A stretch of 64,000 bases of DNA from Halomonas sp. 'Soap Lake #6' (lineage in GTDB: Bacteria; Pseudomonadota; Gammaproteobacteria; Pseudomonadales; Halomonadaceae), in contig NZ_CP020469.1 in the NCBI RefSeq assembly GCF_003031405.1, positions 2,170,001 to 2,234,000 on the forward strand, written 5' to 3'. The translations under genes were made by a program, and so were the position numbers. The notes beneath the pieces are model-generated. The model did no database searches. It worked only from the letters and a program-made list of their open reading frames with translations, and was not told the origin of the DNA. This document shows, one piece after another, positions 52,577 to 61,213 of this stretch (positions within the stretch are counted from its first letter, which is position 1; every line of letters starts with the position of its first letter).

Positions 52577-54019
52577 TTAGCCTACTGCACCTTCCAGCGT
52601 TACATTGAGTAGCGCTTCGGCCTCAACGGCGAATTCCATTGGCAGCTCCTGGAATACATCTTTACAGAAACCGTTAACAATCATGCTGACTGCGTCTTCT
52701 TCAGAGATGCCGCGACTCTGGCAGTAAAACAGCTGATCTTCGCCGATTTTAGAGGTGGTCGCTTCATGCTCGATGGTCGCAGTGCTGTTACCAATTTCCT
52801 GATAAGGGAAGGTGTGAGCGCCACACTTATCGCCAATCAGCAATGAATCACACTGGGTAAAGTTACGTGCACCCTTGGCACGGGGGCCAATTTTGACCAG
52901 ACCTCGATAGGACTGGTTACTTTTACCTGCCGAGATGCCTTTGGAAACAATGTAAGAACGGGTGCCTTCACCAATGTGGATCATTTTGGTGCCGGTATCC
53001 GCCTGCTGGTGGCCGTTAGTTACCGCGACTGAGTAAAACTCGCCAATGCTATCTTTGCCCCGCAGTATGCACGAGGGATATTTCCAGGTGATCGCCGAGC
53101 CAGTTTCTACCTGGGTCCAACTGATACGTGAGCGCGCGCCGCGGCAATCGCCACGCTTGGTTACAAAGTTATAGATGCCGCCTTTACCCTCTTCATCGCC
53201 GGGGTACCAGTTCTGAACAGTGGAGTACTTAATGTAGGCATCATCGAGAGCCACTAGTTCTACCACCGCCGCGTGCAGCTGGTTTTCATCTCGCATCGGC
53301 GCGGTACAGCCTTCCAGATAAGAAACCTGGGCGCGACTCTCGCAGATAATCAAGGTGCGCTCGAACTGGCCAGTATTGGCAGCATTAATACGGAAGTAGG
53401 TAGATAGCTCCATCGGGCATTTCACGCCTTCAGGCACGAACACAAACGAGCCATCGGTGAACACGGCAGAATTCAACGCAGCAAAGTAGTTATCCGCTAC
53501 CGGGACAACCGTACCCAGGTACTGCTTGATCAGCTCAGGATAGTCACGAATCGCTTCTGAGATAGAGCAGAAAATTACGCCCGCTTCAGCCAGCTCTTTC
53601 TTGAACGTAGTCGTCACCGAAACCGAATCGAATACCGCATCTACTGCAACCCCTGCAAGGGCGGCACGCTCATGTAGCGGAATCCCCAGTTTCTCGTAAG
53701 TTTCGAGTAGCTTGGGATCAACTTCGTCCAAACTTTGAGGACGATCCTCAGGACGCTTAGGGGCGCTAAAATAGGAAATCGACTGGTAATCAATAGGTGG
53801 GTAATCCAGGTGCGCCCAGGAAGGTGACTCCATCTTAAGCCACTGACGATACGCATCCAAACGCCACTCAAGCATCCACTCCGGTTCGCCCTTCTTATTT
53901 GAGATAAAGGCGATGGTGTTTTCATCCAGGCCAGGTGGCAGGGTGTCGCTCTCAATATCTGTTACAAAGCCTTCTTTGTAATCGCGACGCACCAACTGTT
54001 CCATTTCTTCGCTTGCCAT
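52577..54019 (-). CDS. sufB: SufB, scaffold subunit of SufBCD
   Basis: A 480-residue scaffold protein on which the Fe-S cluster is built. [27 protein letters not shown] (a conserved Cys), [20 protein letters not shown] and [18 protein letters not shown] are typical. Its size matches the long SufB form. It follows the regulator gene by about 67 bp and is the first structural gene of the operon. Confidence 0.96.
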   Translation of the reverse strand: MASEEMEQLVRRDYKEGFVTDIESDTLPPGLDENTIAFISNKKGEPEWMLEWRLDAYRQWLKMESPSWAHLDYPPIDYQSISYFSAPKRPEDRPQSLDEVDPKLLETYEKLGIPLHERAALAGVAVDAVFDSVSVTTTFKKELAEAGVIFCSISEAIRDYPELIKQYLGTVVPVADNYFAALNSAVFTDGSFVFVPEGVKCPMELSTYFRINAANTGQFERTLIICESRAQVSYLEGCTAPMRDENQLHAAVVELVALDDAYIKYSTVQNWYPGDEEGKGGIYNFVTKRGDCRGARSRISWTQVETGSAITWKYPSCILRGKDSIGEFYSVAVTNGHQQADTGTKMIHIGEGTRSYIVSKGISAGKSNQSYRGLVKIGPRAKGARNFTQCDSLLIGDKCGAHTFPYQEIGNSTATIEHEATTSKIGEDQLFYCQSRGISEEDAVSMIVNGFCKDVFQELPMEFAVEAEALLNVTLEGAVG

Positions 54020-54086
54020 GGTGATACCCTCCGGGCAGTTGGATGGCGAGGCTAGCTCGCCGTCAATTTATAGATCGCTGCGCTGC

Positions 54087-54551
54087 TTAAGCAGAGGCAG
54101 CCGATAGATTAATAGTTTGAATAGGCAGCTGAACGGGCAGCTTAATGGGCGTGGTGTCCGCCAAATGCGCCAACGTTACGCTTTCAAGCAGGGTTCGAAT
54201 GGCAAGCGACACACGCTGCCAGTTATCTGCAACACCACAGGTCGCCGCTAGCTCGCACTCGCCTTCTGCTTGGCTGCACTCGGTCATCGCGACCGGCCCC
54301 TCAATCGCTGAGATAATATCAGCTGCCGTAATATGCGATGCTGGGCGCGCTAATCGATACCCCCCTTGTGCACCGCGCTGGGACTCCAATAAACCAGCTT
54401 TAACCAACATTTTGAGAGTTTTGCTAACTGTTGGATGGGGTAACTGCACCGCCCCAGCCAAATCAGCCGCCGTATGCGAGGCACTGGGATGGCGGGCAAT
54501 TTGCGCCATTACCACTGCGGCATAGTCTGTCAGCCGAGAAAGCTTGAGCAT
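54087..54551 (-). CDS. sufR: Rrf2-family Fe-S regulator of the suf operon
   Basis: A 154-residue Rrf2/IscR-like regulator: MLKLSRLTDYAAVVMAQIA, then the HTH with PHPTVSKTLKMLVKAGLLESQRG and GGYRLARPAS. Three Cys (ECSQAEGECELAATCG, about residues 91-105) can hold an Fe-S cluster, so cluster loss probably derepresses the operon. An IscR type-1-like site lies just upstream. The name sufR is used for this Rrf2-type suf regulator and not for the unrelated cyanobacterial SufR. Confidence 0.88.
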   Translation of the reverse strand: MLKLSRLTDYAAVVMAQIARHPSASHTAADLAGAVQLPHPTVSKTLKMLVKAGLLESQRGAQGGYRLARPASHITAADIISAIEGPVAMTECSQAEGECELAATCGVADNWQRVSLAIRTLLESVTLAHLADTTPIKLPVQLPIQTINLSAASA

Positions 54552-54589
54552 TGGAACTCCCGTTTGCCGTCATTTTGGGCTTCGCCGTT

Positions 54590-54615
54590 AATTGGGTACC
54601 ATTTTAGTCCTGTAT
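54590..54615 (-). promoter_or_regulatory. IscR type-1-like site upstream of sufR
   Basis: On the minus strand the segment contains ATA, then GACTAAAATGGT, then CCAAT, matching well the left and central part of the IscR type-1 consensus (ATAssyGACTrwwwyrGTC...). The right half is weak. It begins about 39 bp upstream of the start, consistent with autoregulation by the Rrf2-type protein. Confidence 0.45.
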
Positions 54616-54698
54616 AAATTTGATGTGAAGCCCTAGAGCAAAATCGTTATCAATTTATGCAAAATAACAGCACGTTCGGCTCCGATAGCATCAAAAAC

Positions 54699-54715
54699 AA
54701 CAATCATTATCATTT
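54699..54715. promoter_or_regulatory. Fur-box-like sequence upstream of the suf operon
   Basis: AACAATCATTATCATTT carries ATCATTATCATT, resembling two to three GATAAT-type units of the Fur box. It is ~150 bp upstream of the regulator and ~125 bp upstream of the YjfB-like gene. Iron control of suf would be expected, but the distance makes this tentative. The rest of 54552-54840 shows no gene. Confidence 0.35.
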
Positions 54716-54840
54716 AAAAAAACTATTACTTATGCATAACCTTCACTCATTTGTTTACATAGACAAGATTCGTCTGATAGCGTCAGATGAGCACTAAATG
54801 CCCCTACCGTTTAAGGCACTACGATATTTAGGAAGCAAGT

Positions 54841-55005
54841 ATGGATTCAGCCGTAAACCATCTGGTAAACGCATCGTTGGCTTTGCAGCAGATACAAGTC
54901 GCACAGTAGGCACAACTCAGCGTTTTTAAAGATGTGCTGGACAATCAGGCAGCTCATACCACTGCTCTGATAAACACTGTTGTTAGAACCACCGTTTGCG
55001 GCTAG
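54841..55005 (+). pseudogene. YjfB-like putative motility protein with in-frame amber codon
   Basis: The ATG at 54841 follows AGGAAG. Translation gives 22 residues ending QQIQVAQ, then TAG at 54907-54909, then, in the same frame, AQLSVFKDVLDNQAAHTTAL and 11 more residues to a TAG at 55003. The combined sequence resembles the ~55-60-residue YjfB-type motility family pattern (AQ...LSVLKKALDxQAxxxxALI). One base change from Gln (CAG) would give the stop. So it is most likely a recently inactivated gene; stop read-through is a remote alternative. Confidence 0.6.
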
Positions 55006-55086
55006 TGGCAGCGCAGGAACACTCCAATGCCACCGCATAGTCAGGCATGTACATGTGGTAGCCAGACATGAGGCAGGAAAACCACG

Positions 55087-55122
55087 AAAAAATAGCCCAT
55101 TGAGATCAAGGGGCTATTTTTT
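55087..55122. terminator. Bidirectional terminator
   Basis: AAAAAATAGCCC at 55087-55098 pairs with GGGCTATTTTTT at 55111-55122. It serves the plus-strand YjfB-like gene and the convergent yjdM. Confidence 0.8.
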
Positions 55123-55183
55123 GGTATCTAACTTTCTGCTATCTATTTTCAAACTCGCGGCGTTCAAGCTGCCTATTTTAGCT

Positions 55184-55525
55184 TTAGGCTTTTTTGACAA
55201 ACTCCGATTTCAATTTCATAGGGCCTATGCCGTCAATTTTACAGTCGATATCGTGGTCACCCTCGACTAGCCGAATGTTTTTTACCTTAGTACCCACTTT
55301 TACGACCAGAGAGCTCCCTTTGACTTTCAAATCTTTAATCACAGTAACCGTATCGCCATCAGCAAGCATATTGCCATTGGCGTCGCGAATCCCCGAGCTC
55401 TCCTGCGCTGCACCTTCCTCAGCTTCCTTCGACCATTCGTTACCACACTCCGGGCAAACGTATTGCAGGCCATCATCGTAGGTAAATTCTGAGGCACAGG
55501 CAGGACAGTTAGGTAAATCACTCAT
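55184..55525 (-). CDS. yjdM: YjdM/PhnA-family zinc-ribbon protein
   Basis: A 113-residue protein with an N-terminal zinc ribbon (CPACASEF and CPECGNEW, Cys at about 6, 9, 25 and 28) and a C-terminal KOW/SH3-like domain ([19 protein letters not shown]). It matches YjdM (formerly PhnA), which despite the old name is not phosphonoacetate hydrolase. GGAG precedes the ATG at 55525. Function unclear. Confidence 0.88.
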   Translation of the reverse strand: MSDLPNCPACASEFTYDDGLQYVCPECGNEWSKEAEEGAAQESSGIRDANGNMLADGDTVTVIKDLKVKGSSLVVKVGTKVKNIRLVEGDHDIDCKIDGIGPMKLKSEFVKKA

Positions 55526-55600
55526 GTAAAGCTCCAACGCAACTGGGCAAAGAAAGCGAAGGAGCCTACACGGCTAAAACGAAATGTCCAGCCTAAGATA

Positions 55601-56080
55601 TCATCTGGCGCGTTGATACGTTCCCACTAAGCGGTTCATGCCTAGCAGGTGGGGCTCGACCTCTTTTAATAACTCTGTAAGCGTTAAACCTTCAGGCAGG
55701 TTGGTTTGATGATCCAGCGCCAGCACCCAAAAATAATATGAGTGTAAACCATGCCCTTCTGGTGGCATCGGCCCAACATAGCCTTGCTTACCAAAATCAT
55801 TAGCACCGGTTGCGCCCAGCGCCGTTTTTTCAGTTAGTTCAGCTAAATCCCCTGGCAAGTTGTAAAGCACCCAATGGACAAATCCATAGCTGCCCTCTTT
55901 TACCAATGGCGCGTCAGGGTCGTGGCAGATCACGGCATACCCTTGCGTACCATCTGGCGCGCCATGCCAAGCAAGCGGAGGCGAAACATCGTCACCCTCA
56001 CCTGTATATTTTCCAGGAATTGGCTGGTGATTTCCAAACGCACTACTTGTGACCTGCATTGAGGATAGTGCAAATGCCAT
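55601..56080 (-). CDS. YbhB/YbcL-family PEBP protein
   Basis: A 159-residue phosphatidylethanolamine-binding-like protein. The PEBP core is seen in GEGDDVSPPLAWHGAPDGTQ, VICHDPDAPLVKEGSYGFVHWVLYNLP at about 51-77, and GPMPPEGHGLHSYYFWVLALD at about 117-137. No signal peptide, so cytoplasmic like YbhB. Raf-kinase-inhibitor naming reflects eukaryotic relatives only; bacterial role unknown. Confidence 0.9.
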   Translation of the reverse strand: MAFALSSMQVTSSAFGNHQPIPGKYTGEGDDVSPPLAWHGAPDGTQGYAVICHDPDAPLVKEGSYGFVHWVLYNLPGDLAELTEKTALGATGANDFGKQGYVGPMPPEGHGLHSYYFWVLALDHQTNLPEGLTLTELLKEVEPHLLGMNRLVGTYQRAR

Positions 56081-56142
56081 TTTGCTCTCCTAATCTGCGA
56101 ATGTCATATACCTAGCTAGCCTTATTGAAGGTAGTTAAGGTA

Positions 56143-56712
56143 CTAGAGTGAATCCAGTAAAGCAGCGTGCTGCTGCTGCCACTGCTTGGCAATGCGCAAG
56201 TTTTGCGCGTTCATCGCTAAGTTTAGGGGAGCGGTAAGCTGGATATATTCACCACGGGTTCTAGCCATTAACAGTGGGTCTTGCGTAGCTAACTGAAGAG
56301 CATAAAGCGTTAGCATCAGCTCATACTCATCTTGAGTATTAAGCCGGGCAAGTAGTAAATGAACGGCAGGTAAACCAATTTCCCCCAGTCGCTCAGCGGC
56401 AATGTACCAAACTCTGGGATTATCATGCCCGCCATAACTGGAGACGAAGCGTTTGTCCGCTAACCGGCTCACATAGTAGGCTGCTTCTTCCTCGGGACTG
56501 ATGAAGAGCGGCGGCACCCAGTCTGTGGCTGAAGCCGTGCCTGTACCTGTTATAGTGCCTGTAACAATACCAGACTGCTCCTGCGCAGCCTGTGGTACAA
56601 CCGGTGGCGTAGACGGCTGTGGTGGCGCCGACTGTCCTGCACACCCAGCTAACCATCCTGCTAAAAGGCACGCTCCAATAACCTGCACCCATTTGGCCTG
56701 TCGCTGCATCAT
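56143..56712 (-). CDS. Predicted lipoprotein
   Basis: A 189-residue lipoprotein with a type II signal peptide ending LLAGWLAGCAG (lipidated Cys24). A Pro/Gln/Thr-rich linker at about 27-60 leads to a helical domain starting FISPEEEAAYYVSRL; WYIAAERLGEIGLPAVHLLL looks like a HEAT-like helix pair. No family named. Residue after Cys is Ala, which favours outer-membrane sorting by the usual +2 rule. Confidence 0.8.
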   Translation of the reverse strand: MMQRQAKWVQVIGACLLAGWLAGCAGQSAPPQPSTPPVVPQAAQEQSGIVTGTITGTGTASATDWVPPLFISPEEEAAYYVSRLADKRFVSSYGGHDNPRVWYIAAERLGEIGLPAVHLLLARLNTQDEYELMLTLYALQLATQDPLLMARTRGEYIQLTAPLNLAMNAQNLRIAKQWQQQHAALLDSL

Positions 56713-56736
56713 TAAATTCCCTGTTAAATACTAAGC

Positions 56737-57111
56737 TTAATCAGACCAGCGCCCTTCCCGCTTTAAGCGCCGCTGCACCCATCGATCATAATACCAGCGC
56801 AGCGCCCTTTTTATGCCAGGTAGACCAATTAACCAAGCAACAGGGCGCAAGACAGGAATACGCATCATCAGCAGTTGGTAGGCCTCTATCCCTTCGATGA
56901 TATGGCCATCCTCCTTTTCAATATGCAGCGAACGCAGCGCAGCTTCTAGCGCTACTCCTTTTTCGCGCAGTACCTGCTGATGCTCAGTGGCATCACACCA
57001 CTGTACATCGCCAGCACGCTTGCCAGCCCAGCGCTCAAATCGGGCACGGTCATTACGGCAGATAGGACAAACCGCATCGTAAAAGACATAGATAGACGCA
57101 TTATCAGGCAT
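56737..57111 (-). CDS. DCC-family thiol-disulfide protein (DUF393)
   Basis: A 124-residue protein with the DCC family signature YVFYDAVCPICRNDRARFERW at its start (CPIC) and a C-terminal WLIGLPGIKRALRWYYDRWVQRR, typical of the family. It probably acts in thiol exchange. I place the start at 57111 (MPDNASIYVF) with GAGAG ahead; a longer in-frame start at 57219 would add 36 residues not seen in the family. Confidence 0.82.
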   Translation of the reverse strand: MPDNASIYVFYDAVCPICRNDRARFERWAGKRAGDVQWCDATEHQQVLREKGVALEAALRSLHIEKEDGHIIEGIEAYQLLMMRIPVLRPVAWLIGLPGIKRALRWYYDRWVQRRLKREGRWSD

Positions 57112-57420
57112 ATAGACTCTCGTCACAGTGGTGGTTAACAGTCCGCCTTTCCCAAGCCGCGAGCAAGTAATAGGATAGGGCTCTTCCCACTGAACACTAG
57201 CATCACTGGTTTTATGCATACAATGGTCTAAGCGAAACAGTGATTTCTCAAGGGGCCGGAGGGCACTCTATGGAAATCCGCCGACAAGAAGGCGGGATAA
57301 TTTTGATAAAAAGCATTAGATGAGGCACTCCTACCGGGAAAGTGATCACTTTGGCGGTCCGTTCTGTGACCATTGACTACCAGTCATCGCACGCTAAAAA
57401 TCAGAGGATAACTTGACATA

Positions 57421-57460
57421 GCTAATTTCTTATTAAAGACTAATAAAGCAATAAATTAGC
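57421..57460. promoter_or_regulatory. Nested AT-rich inverted repeat in the deaminase leader
   Basis: GCTAATTT at 57421-57428 pairs with AAATTAGC at 57453-57460 and, inside, TTATTA pairs with TAATAA. It may be an operator or an mRNA hairpin. Confidence 0.45.
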
Positions 57461-57465
57461 AATCC

Positions 57466-57545
57466 CCCACCCTGGGGCATGTAGTAAGGCACCTGAACCA
57501 CACTTACGTGGGTAACCCTTTTCCCTTGGCGATGGGTTTATTTTA
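57466..57545 (+). promoter_or_regulatory. Candidate structured RNA leader of the purine genes
   Basis: CCCAC near 57466 can pair with GTGGG at 57508-57512, the latter also able to form CCAC/GTGG locally; GGGTAACCC and then AACCC/GGGTT followed by TATTTTATT form a third, terminator-like option just before AGGAGCC and the ATG. Mutually exclusive stems ahead of purine uptake genes recall riboswitches such as the xanthine (NMT1) class, but I did not match a known consensus. Confidence 0.3.
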
Positions 57546-57559
57546 TTCAGGAGCCTTAC

Positions 57560-58930
57560 ATGACGTACTCCCCTAGCTACAACACTTCTCCACGCCTTTG
57601 GATTCGCCAGCCGTTGAGCTGTGCCGACCCAGCTGCAGCGAATGGCGTAGTAATTCAAAATAGCCTTATTGTCGAGCGCCTAGCCCTTGGTCAAGAACCT
57701 CGCCTCCCCGTTGACCAAATTTTCGACGCATCCCAGCATGTGTTGCTGCCAGGCTTGGTCAATACTCACCACCACTTTTACCAGACCCTGACCCGCGCCT
57801 ACTCAGCAGCACTCAATAAAGAACTCTTCCCCTGGCTAACGACTCTCTATGACGTTTGGGCCAATCTTGACGAGAACCAAGTTGCAGTGGCCAGCGAGTT
57901 AGCCATGGTGGAACTGTTACTTTCCGGCTGCACCACAGTGGCCGACCATCATTATGTCTTCTCTGGCGCCCTGGAAACAGCCATCGATCGGCAGGTTGAA
58001 ACTGCCCAGCAGCTCGGTGTACGTGCCGCTCTAACCCGCGGATCAATGAGCGTAGGTCGCGACGAGGGCGGCCTACCGCCCCAGTCGGTAGTACAGGACG
58101 AGACCCATATTCTTGATGACAGTCGCCGTCTGATCCGTCGTTATCATCAGCGTGAAGAGGGCGCCATGGTGACAGTGGCGTTGGCGCCCTGCTCGCCCTT
58201 CTCAGTGAGTCGCGAACTGATGGTAGCCACCGCAGAGATGGCCAAAGAGGAAGGAGTGCGCTTACACACCCACTTGGCGGAAACAGAGGATGAGACTCGC
58301 TATTGTGAGAATCTGTTCGGTCTGCGGCCACTCGATTACCTAGACGAGTGTGGCTGGCTAAATAGCCGTACCTGGCTGGCCCACGGCATTCACTTCAACG
58401 ACGAGGAGATTCAACGCCTGGGCCGTGCTGGCACAGGTATAGCTCACTGCCCCTCATCCAACATGGTACTCGGCTCAGGAATCTGCCCAACTTTGGAGCT
58501 GGAGTGTGCAGGCGCACCAATAGGGCTCGCTGTGGATGGCTCAGCTTCCAACGATCACTCCAATCTCGCCGAGGAGATGCGCCAAGCTATGCTGATCGGT
58601 CGGCTGCGCTACCGCCCCAACCAGATCGGCCATGAGGATGTGATTCGTTGGGCTACCCAGGGATCTGCCCGCTGCTTGGGCCGTACCGACATCGGTGGTC
58701 TAGCTCCTGGTCAGCAAGCTGATTTAGCACTCTTCCGACTCGATGAGCCACGCTTTTCCGGCGCCGAAAATCCGCTGGCAGCCCTGCTACTGTGCGGCGC
58801 CCACCGAGCCGATCGAGTCATGGTAGCCGGTCACTGGCGAGTTATCGACGGAGCAATCCCGGACCTCGACCTAAGCGCGCTGATGGCTCGCCACCATGCT
58901 GCCGCCCAGCGGCTCTGGCGAGCCCTCTAA
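57560..58930 (+). CDS. 8-oxoguanine deaminase (amidohydrolase family)
   Basis: A 456-residue amidohydrolase. Zn and substrate motifs: LPGLVNTHHHFYQTLTRAY at about 61-79, HTHLAETEDE at about 236-245, LAHGIHFNDEE at about 271-281 and VDGSASNDHSNL at about 322-333. This pattern, with the longer HHHFYQTLTRA loop, matches the Pa0142-type 8-oxoguanine deaminase that yields uric acid, rather than guanine or cytosine deaminase. The exact purine is inference. Followed 85 bp later by an NCS2 permease on the same strand. Confidence 0.88.
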   Translation: MTYSPSYNTSPRLWIRQPLSCADPAAANGVVIQNSLIVERLALGQEPRLPVDQIFDASQHVLLPGLVNTHHHFYQTLTRAYSAALNKELFPWLTTLYDVWANLDENQVAVASELAMVELLLSGCTTVADHHYVFSGALETAIDRQVETAQQLGVRAALTRGSMSVGRDEGGLPPQSVVQDETHILDDSRRLIRRYHQREEGAMVTVALAPCSPFSVSRELMVATAEMAKEEGVRLHTHLAETEDETRYCENLFGLRPLDYLDECGWLNSRTWLAHGIHFNDEEIQRLGRAGTGIAHCPSSNMVLGSGICPTLELECAGAPIGLAVDGSASNDHSNLAEEMRQAMLIGRLRYRPNQIGHEDVIRWATQGSARCLGRTDIGGLAPGQQADLALFRLDEPRFSGAENPLAALLLCGAHRADRVMVAGHWRVIDGAIPDLDLSALMARHHAAAQRLWRAL

Positions 58931-59015
58931 AAACCTGTCTAACAACGCACTCCCAATAAATCGGCAACTAATAATGACAACTTGCCGCCATCGCCCCTGC
59001 GCGAAGGAGTCCTAC

Positions 59016-60371
59016 ATGTCTAAATATACACCCCGGTATCACCGTTTCTCGGCCAGCGCCGATGTCAACGAGATGCCTCCTCTAAGACGGGCCATTCCCT
59101 TGGGTATACAGCATGTTCTAGCCATGTTCGTCGGCAACGTAACCGTGCCACTGATCATCGCTGGAGCCATGGACTTACCTAGTGAAATTACTATTTTCCT
59201 TATCCAGGCGACTCTGTTCGTATCCGGCATCGCCACCCTGGTGCAGGCTCTCGGGCTCGGCCCTTTAGGGGCTCGACTACCGATTGTGATGGGAACCAGT
59301 TTCGGCTTCGTACCAGTGCTGCTTCCTATAGCCCTCAACTTAGGGCTGCCAGCAGCTTTGGGAGCCACACTTTGCGCAGGCGTAACCATCGCCTTGGTTG
59401 GGGTTTTCCTGCCCTGGGTGCGTTTCCTTTTCCCACCGGTGGTCACCGGCACCTTTGTGCTAATGATCGGGATCCTACTGCTCCCCGTGGGCTTCGCTTA
59501 CGCTGGTGGAGGCTTCGATGCCCCTGACTTCGGAGCCTCCTACCATCTCTTGCTGGCAGGGCTAGTATTCGCCGTCACACTCGGATGCCATCAGTTCGCT
59601 CGTGGCTTTTGGGCAGAAGCAGCACCGCTAATCGGTCTGGTAGCGGGCTTTGCCACTGCACTGACCACTGGTTTAGTGGATCTTTCTCAGGTTAAAGAAG
59701 CGGCATGGTTCACCTTGCCCCGACCTCTAGCTATAGGCATTGAGTTTCACTGGGCAGCGATCCTACCAATGGTGTTGCTGGCCCTAGTGACATGCGCTGA
59801 GTCCATCGGCGATATCGCTGGTACTACTGCTGGCGGGCTGGATCGTGAGCCCTCTGAGCAGGAACTCTCCGGCGGAGTGATGGCGGATGGCGTGGCCAGC
59901 GTCTTTGCAGCTTGCTTGAACGCCTTCCCTCAAATCAGTTTCAGCCAGAATGTTGGCATGGTTGCGCTGACAGGCGTAGCCAGTCGTTTCGTGGTGGCTA
60001 TAGGTGGTTTCTTTTTGCTGGTGGCCGGCCTGTTACCCAAACTGGGAGCTCTGGTATCCAGTATCCCAAATGCGGTTTTGGGCGGCGCCGTCATTATCAT
60101 GTTTGGCATGATTATTAGTGCCGGTATCAAGATGCTAAGCCACATTCCCTTTAGTAAGCGGAATATGGTGATCATCGGTATCTCACTGTCAGTGGCCATA
60201 GGCCTGCCTGCCCATGAAGAACTACTGTCAGGCGCTTCGAATAGTATCAAAGCCATGTTCGATTCTGGGCTCATCCCCGGCGCACTCTGTGCCATGCTAT
60301 TGAACTTACTGCTACCCAACCCTAGCAAACGGTCATGTCGAACTCGGGTGCAAGAAGCGGCCCATGATTGA
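59016..60371 (+). CDS. NCS2-family purine permease
   Basis: A 451-residue membrane transporter with about 12-14 helices and NCS2 signatures: GIQHVLAMFVGNVTVPLI near residue 30, VMGTSFGFVPVL, CAESIGDIAGTTAGG at about 268-282 and the QISFSQNVGMVALTGV core at about 308-323. It most resembles uracil/xanthine permeases. The ATG follows GAAGGAG. Its operon partner suggests 8-oxoguanine, guanine or xanthine as substrate. Confidence 0.9.
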   Translation: MSKYTPRYHRFSASADVNEMPPLRRAIPLGIQHVLAMFVGNVTVPLIIAGAMDLPSEITIFLIQATLFVSGIATLVQALGLGPLGARLPIVMGTSFGFVPVLLPIALNLGLPAALGATLCAGVTIALVGVFLPWVRFLFPPVVTGTFVLMIGILLLPVGFAYAGGGFDAPDFGASYHLLLAGLVFAVTLGCHQFARGFWAEAAPLIGLVAGFATALTTGLVDLSQVKEAAWFTLPRPLAIGIEFHWAAILPMVLLALVTCAESIGDIAGTTAGGLDREPSEQELSGGVMADGVASVFAACLNAFPQISFSQNVGMVALTGVASRFVVAIGGFFLLVAGLLPKLGALVSSIPNAVLGGAVIIMFGMIISAGIKMLSHIPFSKRNMVIIGISLSVAIGLPAHEELLSGASNSIKAMFDSGLIPGALCAMLLNLLLPNPSKRSCRTRVQEAAHD

Positions 60372-60432
60372 CTTCTATCCGCATTCATAATGGGCTAGTG
60401 CTTCACACATAGTCATACACTGTAATGCTTGT

Positions 60433-60458
60433 GGCCCCACCATGCGGTGGGGTCTTTT
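60433..60458 (+). terminator. Terminator of the purine operon
   Basis: CCCCACC and GGTGGGG arms with ATGC loop, extended by flanking pairs and followed by TTTT. A clear intrinsic terminator. Confidence 0.8.
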
Positions 60459-60543
60459 CGTTGGCCTCAAACTTCCTAACACTTACTATTAACCTGGAAA
60501 TATAAGATCAGCCCAGCTACTGCGCAACCGCTCGAAGGTCTCC

Positions 60544-61014
60544 ATGTCTGACATAAATAAGCTACTCATCATTGCTCACGCGCCTTCCGACAACACTCAA
60601 AAAATGCTCCAGGCCATTATTAATGGCGCTTCTCATCCCGAAATAGAAAATGTGGAAGTGCTCTCTCTTACCCCACTTGAAACACAGCCTGAAGACATTA
60701 ACTCAGCCGATGCCATCATCTTGGGCACGACTGAAAACTTGGGATACATGGCAGGTTTGACGAAGGATCTCTTCGACCGATGCTACTACCCGTGCCTGGA
60801 TAAAAATGAGGGACTTCCGTTTACTTTTTATGTGCGAGCAGGCCACGATGGAACGGGAACCCGCCGGGCGATTGAGAGCATCACTAAGGGATTACGCTGG
60901 AGGTTGGTACAGGGCCCACTTATCTGTAAGGGGGATTTCCACACAGAGTTTCTTGACCAGTGTGAAGAGCTAGGGTTATCGATGGCTGCCAGCCTGGAAG
61001 CAGGCATTATCTGA
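60544..61014 (+). CDS. Flavodoxin-fold protein
   Basis: A 156-residue protein with a flavodoxin/FMN-reductase fold: LLIIAHAPSDNTQKMLQAII at residues 7-26 (phosphate loop region), DAIILGTTENLGYMAGLTKD at about 56-75 and FYVRAGHDGTGTRRAIESI at about 96-114. Likely binds FMN and reduces quinones or similar. It stands alone. The ~200 bp that follow hold no feature I can support. Confidence 0.8.
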   Translation: MSDINKLLIIAHAPSDNTQKMLQAIINGASHPEIENVEVLSLTPLETQPEDINSADAIILGTTENLGYMAGLTKDLFDRCYYPCLDKNEGLPFTFYVRAGHDGTGTRRAIESITKGLRWRLVQGPLICKGDFHTEFLDQCEELGLSMAASLEAGII

Positions 61015-61213
61015 ATGAGTCATTGCAAAAGTATTATTCGTTAGAGCCTCTACGTCTATATTTAGCGTTTAGTGTCGATAATCACATTGTATAACCCTGT
61101 TAAGCCTGCCTTACTGTAAAGAAGCATGTCGAGACGGCAGTTTCATAAAAGCACCTATTCTCACCAACCGTCGCTCTTGCTATTACCCAACGCATGTATT
61201 TCAGGTAGCTATT

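Larger units (their letters stand above)
57112..57559. other. Long gap before the 8-oxoguanine deaminase gene
   Basis: 448 bp without a confident gene. At 57270 an ATG after GGAGGG opens a 17-codon frame overlapping a CCGCC/GGCGG hairpin (57278-57295); it may be spurious. TTGACA stands at 57413-57418 without a well-spaced -10. The last 140 bp are rich in inverted repeats, listed separately. Confidence 0.5.

Noticed and set aside
57813..58331. Minus-strand 172-codon frame opposite the 8-oxoguanine deaminase gene
   Set aside because: Shadow frame; Arg/Pro/Ser-rich composition without any motif.
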